A stretch of DNA of 64,000 nt from Gemmatimonas sp. UBA7669 (lineage in GTDB: Bacteria; Gemmatimonadota; Gemmatimonadetes; Gemmatimonadales; Gemmatimonadaceae). The stretch lies in contig NZ_DLHL01000051.1 in NCBI RefSeq assembly GCF_002483225.1, forward strand, positions 186,001 through 250,000. Reading direction: 5' to 3'. The notes below the pieces were generated by a model that was not told where the DNA came from, did not search any database, and saw only the letters and a program-made list of their open reading frames with translations. This document shows positions 36,109-44,924 of the stretch, piece after piece. Position 1 is the stretch's first letter, and each line of letters opens with the position of its first letter. The position numbers and the translations under genes are program-made.

Positions 36109-37224
36109 TCACCGGGTGATCGTGAGGCGCTCGAGCTGCACCGTGCGGCCATAGTTGAAATACGCGGCACAGGCGCCTTCGGTGGACACCATGGTGGCAC
36201 CGAGCGGGGTGCGCGGTGTGCACTGTGCCCCGAACGCCGAGCAGGCGGTGGGTTTGATGGTGCCCTGGAGGACGTCACCGCTGCGGCACAGGGGGGATTC
36301 CTGCGTGCGGATGCCGGTCACGGAGAAGCGGTGCGCGGCATCATAGTCGCGATACGCGGCGCTCAGATGCCAGCCGCTCTGCGGGATCAGCCCGATGCCG
36401 CGCCATGCACGGTCACCGACGGCAAACACGTCTTCGAGCAACGCCTGCGCGGTGCGATTGCCATCGAAGGTGACCACGCGTGCGTATGCATTCTCCACCG
36501 CCGCCTCACCACGCTCGAGTTGACGCACTGTACGCAGAATGCCGTCCAGCACATCGAGCGGTTCAAACCCGGTGATGACGATGGGCACCTGATGCTGTTT
36601 CACCAGGGGGGGGTACTGCCAGAAGCCCATTACGCTGCACACGTGGCCCGCTGCGAGAAACGCCTGCACCCGATTGGCGGGCGAGCGCATGATGGCGTCG
36701 ATGGCCGGCGGGACCAGCACGTGCGAGACCAGCATGGAGAAGTTGCGCAGCCCTTCGCGCCTGGCCACATGCACGGCCATGGCGTTGGCCGGTGCCGTGG
36801 TCTCAAAGCCGATACCGAAGAACACCACCTCTCGATCGGGATGCTGTCGGGCAAGGGCCACGGCGTCGAGCGGGGAGTACACCACCCGCACATCCCCGCC
36901 TTCGCTCTTCACCCGGAAAAGGTCCTTCTCGGAGCCCGGCACCCGCAACATGTCACCGAAAGAACAGAAGATCACGCCGGCCTGGGCCGCAATGGCCAGC
37001 GCCTGGTCAATGACCTCCAACGGCGTGACACACACGGGACATCCAGGACCGTGAATGAGCTCGATTTCCGACGGCAACAACTGATCGATGCCGTTGCGGA
37101 GGATGCTGTGGGTCTGACCGCCGCACACCTCCATGATGGCCCATGGACGAGTGGTGAGCTGGCGGATCTCGGCCGCCATGCGCTGCGCGACCTCCCCATC
37201 GCGAAATTCCGTGAGATACTTCAT
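36109..37224 (-). CDS. hypD: HypD, iron-centre assembly protein for [NiFe]-hydrogenase
   Basis: HypD carries a [4Fe-4S] cluster and, with HypC, assembles the Fe(CN)2CO group. The 371-residue protein shows the family Cys motifs: [10 protein letters not shown] near residue 38, [11 protein letters not shown] near 65, and the C-terminal cluster region [19 protein letters not shown] with further Cys in GAQCTP. The [10 protein letters not shown] and [11 protein letters not shown] motifs are also present. ATG 37224 overlaps the hypC stop (ATGA). The much longer upstream frame overlaps hypC and is not used. Confidence 0.97.
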   Translation of the reverse strand: MKYLTEFRDGEVAQRMAAEIRQLTTRPWAIMEVCGGQTHSILRNGIDQLLPSEIELIHGPGCPVCVTPLEVIDQALAIAAQAGVIFCSFGDMLRVPGSEKDLFRVKSEGGDVRVVYSPLDAVALARQHPDREVVFFGIGFETTAPANAMAVHVARREGLRNFSMLVSHVLVPPAIDAIMRSPANRVQAFLAAGHVCSVMGFWQYPPLVKQHQVPIVITGFEPLDVLDGILRTVRQLERGEAAVENAYARVVTFDGNRTAQALLEDVFAVGDRAWRGIGLIPQSGWHLSAAYRDYDAAHRFSVTGIRTQESPLCRSGDVLQGTIKPTACSAFGAQCTPRTPLGATMVSTEGACAAYFNYGRTVQLERLTITR

Positions 37225-37526
37225 TGTGGCACCGCAGCCGGCAGCGGGCACGGTGGTGGTGGCGCGTACGCTTCGTCCGCCGCTTCGCCCAGCTCTTCCT
37301 CGAGAATGCCGAGCGAGCGGAAGTGGCGCAGCGTTTCCTGCGCCGACGCTTCGTCGATCAGACTGATGGCAAAGCCGACATGCACGATGGCGTACTGCCC
37401 GACGACCGCGTCGGGCAGATAGGCGAGGCACACGGCCTTGGTGATACCGTCGAAATCGAGTGTGGCCATGCGCATGGGACCGTCCTGATAGATGGCGGCA
37501 ATGCGGCCGGGTACGGCGAGGCACAT
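37221..37526 (-). CDS. hypC: HypC/HybG-family hydrogenase assembly chaperone
   Basis: The 101-residue protein begins with the invariant MCLAVPGRI, whose Cys2 binds the iron centre, and has the OB-fold core [19 protein letters not shown] and [18 protein letters not shown]. HypC moves the Fe(CN)2CO unit from HypD to the apo large subunit. It carries a Pro-rich tail ([14 protein letters not shown]), slightly longer than usual. It starts two bases after the stop of the NHL gene and overlaps hypD by four bases. Confidence 0.97.
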   Translation of the reverse strand: MCLAVPGRIAAIYQDGPMRMATLDFDGITKAVCLAYLPDAVVGQYAIVHVGFAISLIDEASAQETLRHFRSLGILEEELGEAADEAYAPPPPCPLPAAVPQ

Positions 37527-37528
37527 CG

Positions 37529-38713
37529 TCAGATCTCCCGGGAAAGAGCGGGTGCAACAGTTGGACCGGCCCAGAGCATGACGCGGTTGTTTCCGCTGTC
37601 GGCGATCGCCAGGCGATCGCCGTGGCTCCAGAGTCCATAGGGCCAGCAGAGTGAATCATCGACGACGGCCTTCCAGCGGTTCTCGCCGGCGGCATTGAAG
37701 TCGAGTTGGCCCAACACGGCCTGGGCTTCGTGCCGGGTGCCGTGTCGTGGCGGCTGATGCCAGTGCAGCACGCGGTTGTTGGCGGTGTCGGCCACTGTCA
37801 GTCCGTGATCACTCATGGCCGCGGCATACGGGAAGCGCAGTCGATGTGGCCCCTGCGGACGATGCGGCAGCTCCTCGGCGTGCGCATGGTCGCGTTGACC
37901 GATCACCACCTCTGCCGGTCTGTCGCGGGTTGGCAACGTCGACCAGCCGAGGATACGGTGATTGCCGGCGTCGGCGACGTACAGCGTGTGCGCGTCTCCG
38001 GTAATGGCGTGGGGCCAGCGAAAGGACGACGCGGACACGGCGCCGCCGCGATTCTCGAGCGCCGTCTGCGCGTCGTCCTGCCCGAGCACCACATGGGCGG
38101 CCTCCCCGGGCTGGGGCACGTGGGGCCAGCCCAGTACACGACGGTTGCCGGTATCGGCAATCCAGAACCATCCGCCCACCATGCCGAGTCCGTAGGGCCA
38201 GTAGAGGGTGTTGCCCTGTACCGTGCCGCCGGCATTGGGGTGTGCGTCGGCGAGCACCGGTTGACCGATGGCGTACGAGGGCGGGGTGTCACTGGCCGTC
38301 GGCAGCGTGTTCCACACCAGCACGCGATGGTGCCAGGCGTCGGCTACGAAGAGACGACCGTCATGCACCAGTACCCCGGTGGGCAGGTGCAATCCGTTCT
38401 CGCATCCGCGCCCGCCGGCCGCCGGCCCCTCACTGGTGAAGTCCGGCTGGCCGAGCACGACATCGGCGTCGGCGCCGTCCGTCTCCGGCCAGCGATGCCA
38501 GATGAGCACCCGGTGATTGCCGGAGTCGGCCACCACCACGCACTGGTCATCGAACCATACGCCGCGTGGCGCATAGAGCTGACCGGCCGTAGGCTGCGCC
38601 GACGGCAACGCCAGGCCAAAGGGCGACGCGGCGCCCAGTCGCCGCAGCGGACGGGCGCCGCAGGCGACATCCTTCGCTGCAGGCGATGGCGGGGGTGAGA
38701 GCCCAACCGTCAT
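37529..38713 (-). CDS. Six-bladed NHL-repeat protein of the hydrogenase operon
   Basis: The 394-residue protein contains six NHL-type repeats: [65 protein letters not shown] and [13 protein letters not shown]. Most are followed by a (V/I)(L/I)GQ strand. Six repeats make a complete six-bladed propeller. There is no signal peptide, so it is cytoplasmic like the hydrogenase. The ATG overlaps the stop of the NifU/Rieske gene by four bases and hypC begins two bases after its stop. NHL proteins next to group 2a hydrogenases are known, sometimes fused to a Rieske domain. It probably forms part of an electron-transfer or assembly complex, but this is inference. Confidence 0.85.
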   Translation of the reverse strand: MTVGLSPPPSPAAKDVACGARPLRRLGAASPFGLALPSAQPTAGQLYAPRGVWFDDQCVVVADSGNHRVLIWHRWPETDGADADVVLGQPDFTSEGPAAGGRGCENGLHLPTGVLVHDGRLFVADAWHHRVLVWNTLPTASDTPPSYAIGQPVLADAHPNAGGTVQGNTLYWPYGLGMVGGWFWIADTGNRRVLGWPHVPQPGEAAHVVLGQDDAQTALENRGGAVSASSFRWPHAITGDAHTLYVADAGNHRILGWSTLPTRDRPAEVVIGQRDHAHAEELPHRPQGPHRLRFPYAAAMSDHGLTVADTANNRVLHWHQPPRHGTRHEAQAVLGQLDFNAAGENRWKAVVDDSLCWPYGLWSHGDRLAIADSGNNRVMLWAGPTVAPALSREI

Positions 38714-39585
38714 TGCGCGGGACGCAGTTGAATGCGGCCATTGGTCACGCGGGCCGGAACACCTTCGAGCTGTGCCTGGGGGGCCGTCAGACACTCGCCC
38801 GAGGCACAATCATAGCGGAAGCCATGCCAGGGGCAGGTGATGGTCCGTGCCTCGACGTCCACCATGCCGCCGTCGATGGGAAGCCCCATGTGTGCGCAGG
38901 CATTCCACCAGGCGCTGATGCTGTCGCCGAACCGCAGGATGACGATGCTGCGGCCATCGCTCACTTCGAAGCGGAACGGCCTGGCGTCCTGTACGTCGTC
39001 CAGAGCGGGGCCGTCCACCCAGCCATCGCCGCGCGGGGCACGCGAGAGTGAGACGAGGGCCGGCGTGCTGTCCGGTTCGTTCGGCACCACTTCGATGCGC
39101 GTGATCTCGGGCACCTGCTCCTTGAGCGCTTCCTCGATCCCGTTGCGCAGCGTGACCGACGACATGCTGCAGCCGTTGCAGGCACCGGCGAGCCGCACGT
39201 ACACCGTATCGGCAGTGACGTCCACCAGCGTCACGTCGCCCCCGTGCGACTGTGTATACGGGCGCAGGTTCTCCACCACCCGGGCCACGCGAGTGCGGAC
39301 ATCGGCCTTCACGATACCGTGCAGGGCCAGCAGCGCGTACACACCCGGATCGTCGACGAGTGCGAACAGCAGCTCCTTGCCGTGCGGATCCTGCTTGAGC
39401 GTGCGCACGATGGTGGAGAGCCCGGCCTTGTGAAACGCCTCCAGCGCATCCTTGAGTGCCAGCGCCCGTGTGCGCTGATCGATGGGCATGCCGCGCACGT
39501 CGTCGAGTGTGCGCTGCACATTGGCGGCCAGTGTCTCGAGCGATGGCGACGCGGCGGTGTCGGAAACGGGGGCGGTGGCAGTCAT
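38710..39585 (-). CDS. NifU-C / Rieske fusion iron-sulfur protein (HucE-like)
   Basis: The 291-residue protein joins three parts. A helical N-terminus (1-95) comes first. A NifU C-terminal domain (about 98-175) has the cluster motif GACNGCSMSS. A Rieske [2Fe-2S] domain (about 195-285) has ligand pairs CAH in WWNACAHMGLP and CPWH in TCPWHGFRYDC. The Rieske domain is soluble and lacks a membrane anchor. Rieske-type proteins encoded beside Huc hydrogenases are thought to pass electrons from the small subunit to the respiratory chain; the NifU part could supply or repair clusters. The start overlaps nothing upstream (seven-base gap), and the stop overlaps the NHL gene start. Confidence 0.9.
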   Translation of the reverse strand: MTATAPVSDTAASPSLETLAANVQRTLDDVRGMPIDQRTRALALKDALEAFHKAGLSTIVRTLKQDPHGKELLFALVDDPGVYALLALHGIVKADVRTRVARVVENLRPYTQSHGGDVTLVDVTADTVYVRLAGACNGCSMSSVTLRNGIEEALKEQVPEITRIEVVPNEPDSTPALVSLSRAPRGDGWVDGPALDDVQDARPFRFEVSDGRSIVILRFGDSISAWWNACAHMGLPIDGGMVDVEARTITCPWHGFRYDCASGECLTAPQAQLEGVPARVTNGRIQLRPAQ

Positions 39586-39592
39586 ACGGAAC

Positions 39593-39979
39593 TCAGTCGG
39601 TGACCTGGAAGGCGAGACGCTGCTCCAGCGCCTCTTCGGTCTTGGCCACGAGGATGGCCGCGAAGATATGCCGAGCCAGCAGCTGGACGGCGTCACCCGC
39701 CGTGCGGGCGTCTGCCATGCGTGCCAGGGCCGCCTGAGGCACGGGGCGCCGTGACAAGGCCTGCACGATGAACGCCGCCCCGGCCGGATTGTCGAGCAGG
39801 AAGTCCGTGAACAGCGCCGTCACGAACTCGTCCACCCAGATGCCCTCGGCGTTGGGGTCGAGGCGCAGTCGCGTGAGCGCCGGGACCGGGCCGCCGCAGC
39901 GCTGTTCGACCCGTTCGACAAAACGCTCCACGGCGGTGTTGAAGAAAAAGTCGAACTGCTGACGCACGTGCAGTTCCAT
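39593..39979 (-). CDS. Hydrogenase-operon protein of unknown function (128 residues)
   Basis: I do not recognise a named family. The 128-residue soluble protein is mostly helical: MELHVRQQFDFFFNTAVERF, then a middle loop with Pro and Gly (CGGPVPALTRLRLDP), then LLARHIFAAILVAKTEEALEQ. It has one Cys, no signal and no membrane segment. Its ATG shares one base with the stop of the TPR gene upstream (TGATG), and the NifU/Rieske gene follows after seven bases. Fixed position in a tight operon between structural and electron-transfer genes suggests a part in the complex or in its assembly. Confidence 0.75.
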   Translation of the reverse strand: MELHVRQQFDFFFNTAVERFVERVEQRCGGPVPALTRLRLDPNAEGIWVDEFVTALFTDFLLDNPAGAAFIVQALSRRPVPQAALARMADARTAGDAVQLLARHIFAAILVAKTEEALEQRLAFQVTD

Positions 39980-41256
39980 CAGGCGCTCTCCGCCGTCGCG
40001 AGTTGGACGTTGATGGCTTCGAGTTGGTCGAGCAGCCGCTGGGCGGCGTCGGGTTCTCCATGCCAGTGCAGCAATTTGTGCGCCTCGGTCAGCTTCTCCA
40101 CGGCCGGCGTGAAGATGCCCAGGTGGGCCAGCGCATTGCCCTGGTTGGCCAGAATGCGGGCATATCCCACGGGATCCATGGCCCGCGGCCTCACGGTGAG
40201 CAGTTCTTCGTAGGCCTCCACGGCCTGCATGAGATTCTCCTGCTGATGACCGGACGGCATGTACTGCATGGCGTTGGCCATGTTCAGCATGGTGCTCGAC
40301 CACTCATCGGGATGCGCCTCACGATCGTACACCGTGAGCGCTTCACGGAAGGCCTGAACGGCCACCGCCAGACGCAGCTTGTTCCCGGCTTCGGACATGG
40401 GCATGGAGACGTAGGCGATGCCGAGGTTGGCCTGAATGCGCGCCCACATGAGTGGGTGGGAGTCACGATCGATGCCGGCGCGCAGGGCCTCCTGATAGAG
40501 CTGCACGGCTTCTACCAGACGATGCCGACGCGACTCCGAGTCCTGATGCACGACCAGCGCTCGGCCGCACAGCAGTTCGGCGCGCAGCCCGGGCAGTGGC
40601 GAATCGCCAGCCAGATGCAACGCCTCCTGCCAGAGGGCTTCGGCCGTATCCGCCGCTTCCTCGAGCCCCGCACGTTGGGCCAGCAGCTGCGCCGCCAGGA
40701 TTGGCGATACCACGCGTGCCGCGGCAACGCCCTGTTCGAGCACGGTCAGGGCCTCGGCCACGGCATGGTTCTCCAGATGCCAGGCCGCCTGCACCGCCAG
40801 CGCCTGTGCGACGAGTTCCGCGTCGAGCGCGCGGTGCATTTCCTCGACCGGAGGCAACCCGGACACCGCACCCTGCACGTACGCGGCGCAGCAGGCCATG
40901 ACGCGTACGGTCGGTGCCGACGCGCCGAGGGCGGCGGCCAGATCTCCGGCATCACCGGCGAGCACGAAACGATTGTAGGCCACCAGGGCCGTACCGTGCG
41001 TCGATTCATCGGCGGACAGCAATGCCATGGCCTCGTCGCGCGCTCCCGCCAGTGACGCCGCAAAGAAGCGCCAGGCGTTTGGCCAGATTTCGGGGACGCT
41101 GCCGCGCATCAGCGCCTCCTGGGCCTGTCTGGCCGTTTCTCTGTCCGTGTCGGAGCGGACGTCGGGTTCCGGCAGCAGCAGCAGCCCGGCCGGGAACGGG
41201 AAGATGCCGATGGGTTGCGGACGAACGAGCATGGGAACGGGAAGCAAGGGAGTCAT
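39979..41256 (-). CDS. TPR-like helical-repeat protein of the hydrogenase operon
   Basis: The 425-residue protein is made largely of helix-turn-helix repeats of the tetratricopeptide type. Examples are WARIQANLGIAYVSMP, EWSSTMLNMANAMQYMP and GYARILANQGNALAHLG, each with the A-x3-L-x2-N-x-G-A spacing. The N-terminus (1-60) is Pro- and Leu-rich but does not look like a signal peptide. It overlaps the small gene upstream by four bases (ATGA) and shares one base with the next. TPR proteins are scaffolds, so it may hold the hydrogenase subunits together or to a partner. There is no membrane anchor. The exact role is not known. Confidence 0.8.
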   Translation of the reverse strand: MTPLLPVPMLVRPQPIGIFPFPAGLLLLPEPDVRSDTDRETARQAQEALMRGSVPEIWPNAWRFFAASLAGARDEAMALLSADESTHGTALVAYNRFVLAGDAGDLAAALGASAPTVRVMACCAAYVQGAVSGLPPVEEMHRALDAELVAQALAVQAAWHLENHAVAEALTVLEQGVAAARVVSPILAAQLLAQRAGLEEAADTAEALWQEALHLAGDSPLPGLRAELLCGRALVVHQDSESRRHRLVEAVQLYQEALRAGIDRDSHPLMWARIQANLGIAYVSMPMSEAGNKLRLAVAVQAFREALTVYDREAHPDEWSSTMLNMANAMQYMPSGHQQENLMQAVEAYEELLTVRPRAMDPVGYARILANQGNALAHLGIFTPAVEKLTEAHKLLHWHGEPDAAQRLLDQLEAINVQLATAESA

Positions 41257-41576
41257 GGGGCGGCCCCTGTGACCTCGGCCGCGACACCGGGCGTCGTATG
41301 CAGGGCGACACGAAGGGCACCCTGGCGGTCGTCCCAGAACGCGGGGCACATGCCGGGCGCATAGCGATCATGCAGAGCTTCGCGCACCAGCACCGAGCGG
41401 TCACCGGCTGGATTGCGCTGCTTGAGCAACAGGCCGCCGCCACCCGCGCCACGGGTCGGGAGCAGCCACAACTCCTCACCCCGCAGCATGGCCAGCAACG
41501 TGTCGTTCGGGAAATACGCCTGGGCGAGATCGGCGCCCAGTACGAGGTATCCCGCCTCGGTGATCTCGATGTCCAT
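41253..41576 (-). CDS. Hydrogenase-operon protein of unknown function (107 residues)
   Basis: The 107-residue protein begins MDIEITEAGYLVLGADLAQA and contains a beta-rich, Gly-rich stretch with LPTRGAGGGGLLLKQRNPAG and a C-terminal ALRVALHTTPGVAAEV. I do not recognise a named family. Two Cys-free strands and a single Cys (GMCPAFW) argue against a metal cluster. The ATG shares one base with the protease stop, and its stop overlaps the TPR gene. Small proteins placed directly after the maturation protease in group 2a loci are often conserved, so an assembly or subunit role is likely. Confidence 0.7.
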   Translation of the reverse strand: MDIEITEAGYLVLGADLAQAYFPNDTLLAMLRGEELWLLPTRGAGGGGLLLKQRNPAGDRSVLVREALHDRYAPGMCPAFWDDRQGALRVALHTTPGVAAEVTGAAP

Positions 41577-42106
41577 CAGGCCACCGTGTGGGACGCCGGC
41601 ACCGGCGTATCGGCCGGTGCCGGCATCGGCAGATCCTGCGTCCATGCAACGTCCGCGAGGATGCGCTGGATCACCGTTTCCATCGCCGCATCCACCCGGG
41701 GCGAGAGCGGCGCACCGGCCGCGAACTGCTGGGCTTCGATGAGCCACACATCGATGCGTGGGGGATAGTCGTCCTTGAGAATCCAGCGGGCGAATGCCAG
41801 CGCGTGGTCCCACCGAAATGCGTGCAGGTTGATGCCAGCCAGCGGTGGGGTTTCCGCGTCCACGCCATCGAGGCGAAAGATGGCGCCGGGCTCGGAGCCG
41901 CTGCTGCAGGCGTCCACGATGATGACGTGCGGCACGCCGCGCATCTGGAAGGCCACATCCATACCGCCCGTTCCGCCATCGGCACAACGCACGCCGTGCG
42001 GCACCCCTCTTTCCCAGAGGTGCCGCACGAGTACCGGACCGACCGCATCGTCGCCGCGCAGCAGATTGCCGCAGCCGACGATGAGCGCCTGCACCGCTGA
42101 ATTCAT
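41576..42106 (-). CDS. [NiFe]-hydrogenase maturation endopeptidase (HupD/HyaD family)
   Basis: This protease removes the C-terminal peptide of the large subunit after nickel insertion. The 176-residue protein shows the family start VGCGNLLRGDDAVGPVLV, with the Asp that senses nickel (GDD, about 20-22), and the VIIVDACSSGSEPG region. It ends with a Pro-rich tail of about 20 residues. The ATG overlaps the large-subunit stop (ATGA), so it is translated with its own substrate. The large subunit has a matching extension after CTVH. Confidence 0.93.
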   Translation of the reverse strand: MNSAVQALIVGCGNLLRGDDAVGPVLVRHLWERGVPHGVRCADGGTGGMDVAFQMRGVPHVIIVDACSSGSEPGAIFRLDGVDAETPPLAGINLHAFRWDHALAFARWILKDDYPPRIDVWLIEAQQFAAGAPLSPRVDAAMETVIQRILADVAWTQDLPMPAPADTPVPASHTVA

Positions 42107-43728
42107 CCCATCTCGCCGATGCGGAACCGGGAGAGCTCCTTCCCGGTCTTTTCGTCGTACGCATGCACCGTGCACACCAGGCACGAGTCGTACGAGCGGG
42201 CCACATGGCCCATTTCGATCGGATCGTTGGGGTTCTGGATCTCGGCACCGATGAACGCCTGCTCCATGGGGCCGTGGCGACCCAGACGGTCGCGCGGGCC
42301 GATGTTCCAGGCGGTGGGCGTGATGACCTGATAGTTCTCGATCTTGCCGTCGCTCAGCACGATCCAGTCGGACAGCGAACCGCGCGCCGCTTCGGTGGAG
42401 CCGAAGCCCCGGCCCGTCGCGTGCTCCACGGGCTTGGTATAGAACCGGTCATGCAGGTCGATTTCGTCGAGCCACTTGCGCACCAGGCCAGCATACTTGG
42501 GCGCTTCGTGCATGCGGGCCATGACGCGCACGAGGATGCTGGGACCCACCGTATTGATGGCGTCGAGAATGAAGGGGTCGTATTCCTGATGCGAGGCAGC
42601 GCCCTCGCGTCCCGCCATCACCTGCCGCGCCAGCGGGCCGACTTCGAGCGGAATGGCGCCCTTGCCCGGCACGTCGTAGCGCGGCGACTTGGACCAGGAA
42701 TACTTGCCCTGCTTGTGGCCCTCGAGCGGATCGATGGGATCCGTCTCGCCCTGCCATGGATGCAGCGATTTGTCGCCCTTGTAGAACGAGTGTGCGGTGT
42801 CTTCGCGAACGTTCAGATGATCGAAGTCATGGAAGGCGCTCCCGTCGTAGATGCCGGCCCGCGACACGAGGGCGTCATTGCGGCCGTCGACCGTGGGGTG
42901 CTCGTATTTCGACGGATCGAAGAATGTCCCGGTGGCGAGGAATGCGCCCACGCCCTGGCCATACTTGTCGAGACCGGCCCGCTGAGCGAACCGGATGAAC
43001 AACCCGCAGTCGGAGTTGCGCTGCGACTCGTTCTCCTCGGCCCACGCCAGCATGTCGTTCCAGCTCTTGATTTCCATCCAGCGCTCGACGGAGCAGCCGA
43101 GCCACTGCTTCTCGAGCCAGTCGCGCTTCCAGGCATCGAGAATGGCGATGGAGCGCGTGACGTCGCTGAGCGACGGGGCGCACATCACGCCGCCAGGAAT
43201 CATGAAACTCGAGTGTGGCCACTGCCCCCCGAACATGGCATAGATCTCGACCGGCTTGGCGGACAACGTGACGCCTGGCTCGAAGCTGGTGCCCACGAAG
43301 GCGGCAAACCGGCGCACCACCTCGTCGTATTCCGGGAGATGCTTGTACTTGGGATTGCAGAGGTCGACCGCAAACAACGCATAGAACCAGCGCGGAATGG
43401 AGAGCAGGGTTTCGCACGCCTGCGCGATGTTGCGAATGAGGGTCGCGTTGCGCGGGACGTGCGTCTTCCACGCCGTGTCGAGCGCGTAGGCCGCCTTGTA
43501 CAGATGGGAGCCACCGCAGATGCCGCAGATGCGCGGGGTGACGATGAGACCGGCCTGCGGATCCTTGCCGCGCAGGATGATCTCGAACCCGCGGAACATG
43601 CTCGCCTCGGTCCACGCGTCGGTCACGACGCCGTCGCGGATCGTCACGCGCAGATCGAGGTCGCCCTCCACGCGCCCGAGCGGGCTGATGCGCAGGTCGG
43701 AGGGCATGGGCTGAGTCGCCGTTGCCAT
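42103..43728 (-). CDS. hucL: [NiFe]-hydrogenase large subunit, group 2a (HucL-like)
   Basis: The catalytic subunit carries the Ni-Fe(CN)2CO site. The 541-residue protein has the L1 motif RICGICGGSH with Cys68 and Cys71, and the L2 motif SYDSCLVCTVH with Cys516 and Cys519. Cleavage is expected after His522, removing a 19-residue tail. L2 has DSC rather than the usual DPC, seen in Huc-type enzymes. The wording is that of group 2a uptake hydrogenases, several of which oxidise H2 at atmospheric levels in aerobes including Gemmatimonas. The start lies 58 bases after the small-subunit stop with no clear ribosome site; ATG 43707 is an alternative. Confidence 0.95.
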   Translation of the reverse strand: MATATQPMPSDLRISPLGRVEGDLDLRVTIRDGVVTDAWTEASMFRGFEIILRGKDPQAGLIVTPRICGICGGSHLYKAAYALDTAWKTHVPRNATLIRNIAQACETLLSIPRWFYALFAVDLCNPKYKHLPEYDEVVRRFAAFVGTSFEPGVTLSAKPVEIYAMFGGQWPHSSFMIPGGVMCAPSLSDVTRSIAILDAWKRDWLEKQWLGCSVERWMEIKSWNDMLAWAEENESQRNSDCGLFIRFAQRAGLDKYGQGVGAFLATGTFFDPSKYEHPTVDGRNDALVSRAGIYDGSAFHDFDHLNVREDTAHSFYKGDKSLHPWQGETDPIDPLEGHKQGKYSWSKSPRYDVPGKGAIPLEVGPLARQVMAGREGAASHQEYDPFILDAINTVGPSILVRVMARMHEAPKYAGLVRKWLDEIDLHDRFYTKPVEHATGRGFGSTEAARGSLSDWIVLSDGKIENYQVITPTAWNIGPRDRLGRHGPMEQAFIGAEIQNPNDPIEMGHVARSYDSCLVCTVHAYDEKTGKELSRFRIGEMG

Positions 43729-43786
43729 GGCTATGCTGAGAAAGAGAGGGTGAGAGAGAGCGTGCCGTCAGGCCACGTCAGAAACA

Positions 43787-44758
43787 TCAGACGACGAACA
43801 TGTCTTCCTTGGTCCACTTGGGCGCCGCAATACGCGCCGCGGCGGCGTGGGCCATGTACGAAACGTGATCGGTGCCGGTGGGCACTTCCTTGGGAATGGT
43901 GCCGCTCACCTTCTGCGTCTTGAACACCGTGCCCGGCTTGAGATCATGGAACGGCCACTCGGGCTCGGTGCAACCGGTGCAGGGCATGCCGGCGCGGGTC
44001 TTCGACGACTGCCGGTTCCACAGGATGCGATTGCATGGCGAGTGCGTCATCGGACCGCGGCAGCCGAGCTCGTAGAAGAGACAGCCTTGCCGCGTGCCCT
44101 GACCGAACTCCATCGTGCTCTGTTTGTATTCGAAGTATTGCACACGCGTGCAGCCGGTCTGCGTGAACGTCTTGAAGAACGTCTGCGGACGCTGGAGATC
44201 GTCGAGGGCGATGTCGCCGGCACGACCCGAGGCGATGGCCACCAGGATCTGCGTCACCCAGTCGGGGTGCGCCGGGCAGCCGGGGATGTTCACCACCGGC
44301 AGCCCCCACTTGGACTTGAAGTCGGAGCCCAGAAATCCGCCGTGATTCCGCTTCATGTACTGCAGTCCGATGTTGTCCACCGGATTGGGATCCACGGCCG
44401 GAATGCCGCCCCAGCACGCGCAGTCGCCCAGCGCGACGACCGCGCCGGCGTGCGCCGCGAGTTCCTTGACCCAGTCCTTCATGGGCCGGTCGGCGAACAT
44501 GTTGAAACGGCCGGTGTTGTTGGGCCCGAGAATGACCGTGCCCTCGAAGACGAACAGATCGAGCTGCCGACGCCCGGCGGCGAGGTCGTCCAGCATCTGC
44601 CGGACGGGCGCGCCCATTTCGACACCAAGCGAAGGGTGCCAGAGGATGTCGATACCGAAGTCCGTGACCAGATCGCACGCACTCGGCTCTTCGGCATTCA
44701 GGAAGGACATCGTGTTCCCGGAACACGCGCCACCCTGCAGCCACAACACCGTTGCCAT
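43787..44758 (-). CDS. hucS: [NiFe]-hydrogenase small subunit, group 2a (HucS-like)
   Basis: The 323-residue iron-sulfur subunit has no twin-arginine signal, so the enzyme is cytoplasmic. Cluster motifs are GGACSGNT near residue 12, GDCACWGG, PGCPAHPDW, QTGCTRVQ, GCLFYELGCRGP and GMPCTGCTEPEWP. At the proximal cluster the pair CxGC is CSGN, so Asn15 replaces a Cys; this fits [3Fe-4S] clusters as described for Huc. The ribosome site AGGAG (44768-44772, minus strand) lies nine bases before the ATG. It is the first structural gene and is followed by the large subunit. Group 2a is assigned from the overall wording and the missing signal. Confidence 0.95.
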   Translation of the reverse strand: MATVLWLQGGACSGNTMSFLNAEEPSACDLVTDFGIDILWHPSLGVEMGAPVRQMLDDLAAGRRQLDLFVFEGTVILGPNNTGRFNMFADRPMKDWVKELAAHAGAVVALGDCACWGGIPAVDPNPVDNIGLQYMKRNHGGFLGSDFKSKWGLPVVNIPGCPAHPDWVTQILVAIASGRAGDIALDDLQRPQTFFKTFTQTGCTRVQYFEYKQSTMEFGQGTRQGCLFYELGCRGPMTHSPCNRILWNRQSSKTRAGMPCTGCTEPEWPFHDLKPGTVFKTQKVSGTIPKEVPTGTDHVSYMAHAAAARIAAPKWTKEDMFVV

Positions 44759-44924
44759 GTGGGAAGTCTCCTGGTGGGGAGGGCCGGATGCACCGGCGGG
44801 AGGAGGGAGGGGAAGGGGCGTCGGGCGCGGAACGCTCTCTGCGCCGAACCGGATGGCACGATGCGCCTTGGCGGAGCGCGCAACAATAGCAAGAACTAGG
44901 TACGCGACGGTCTGCGCGAGGCGC

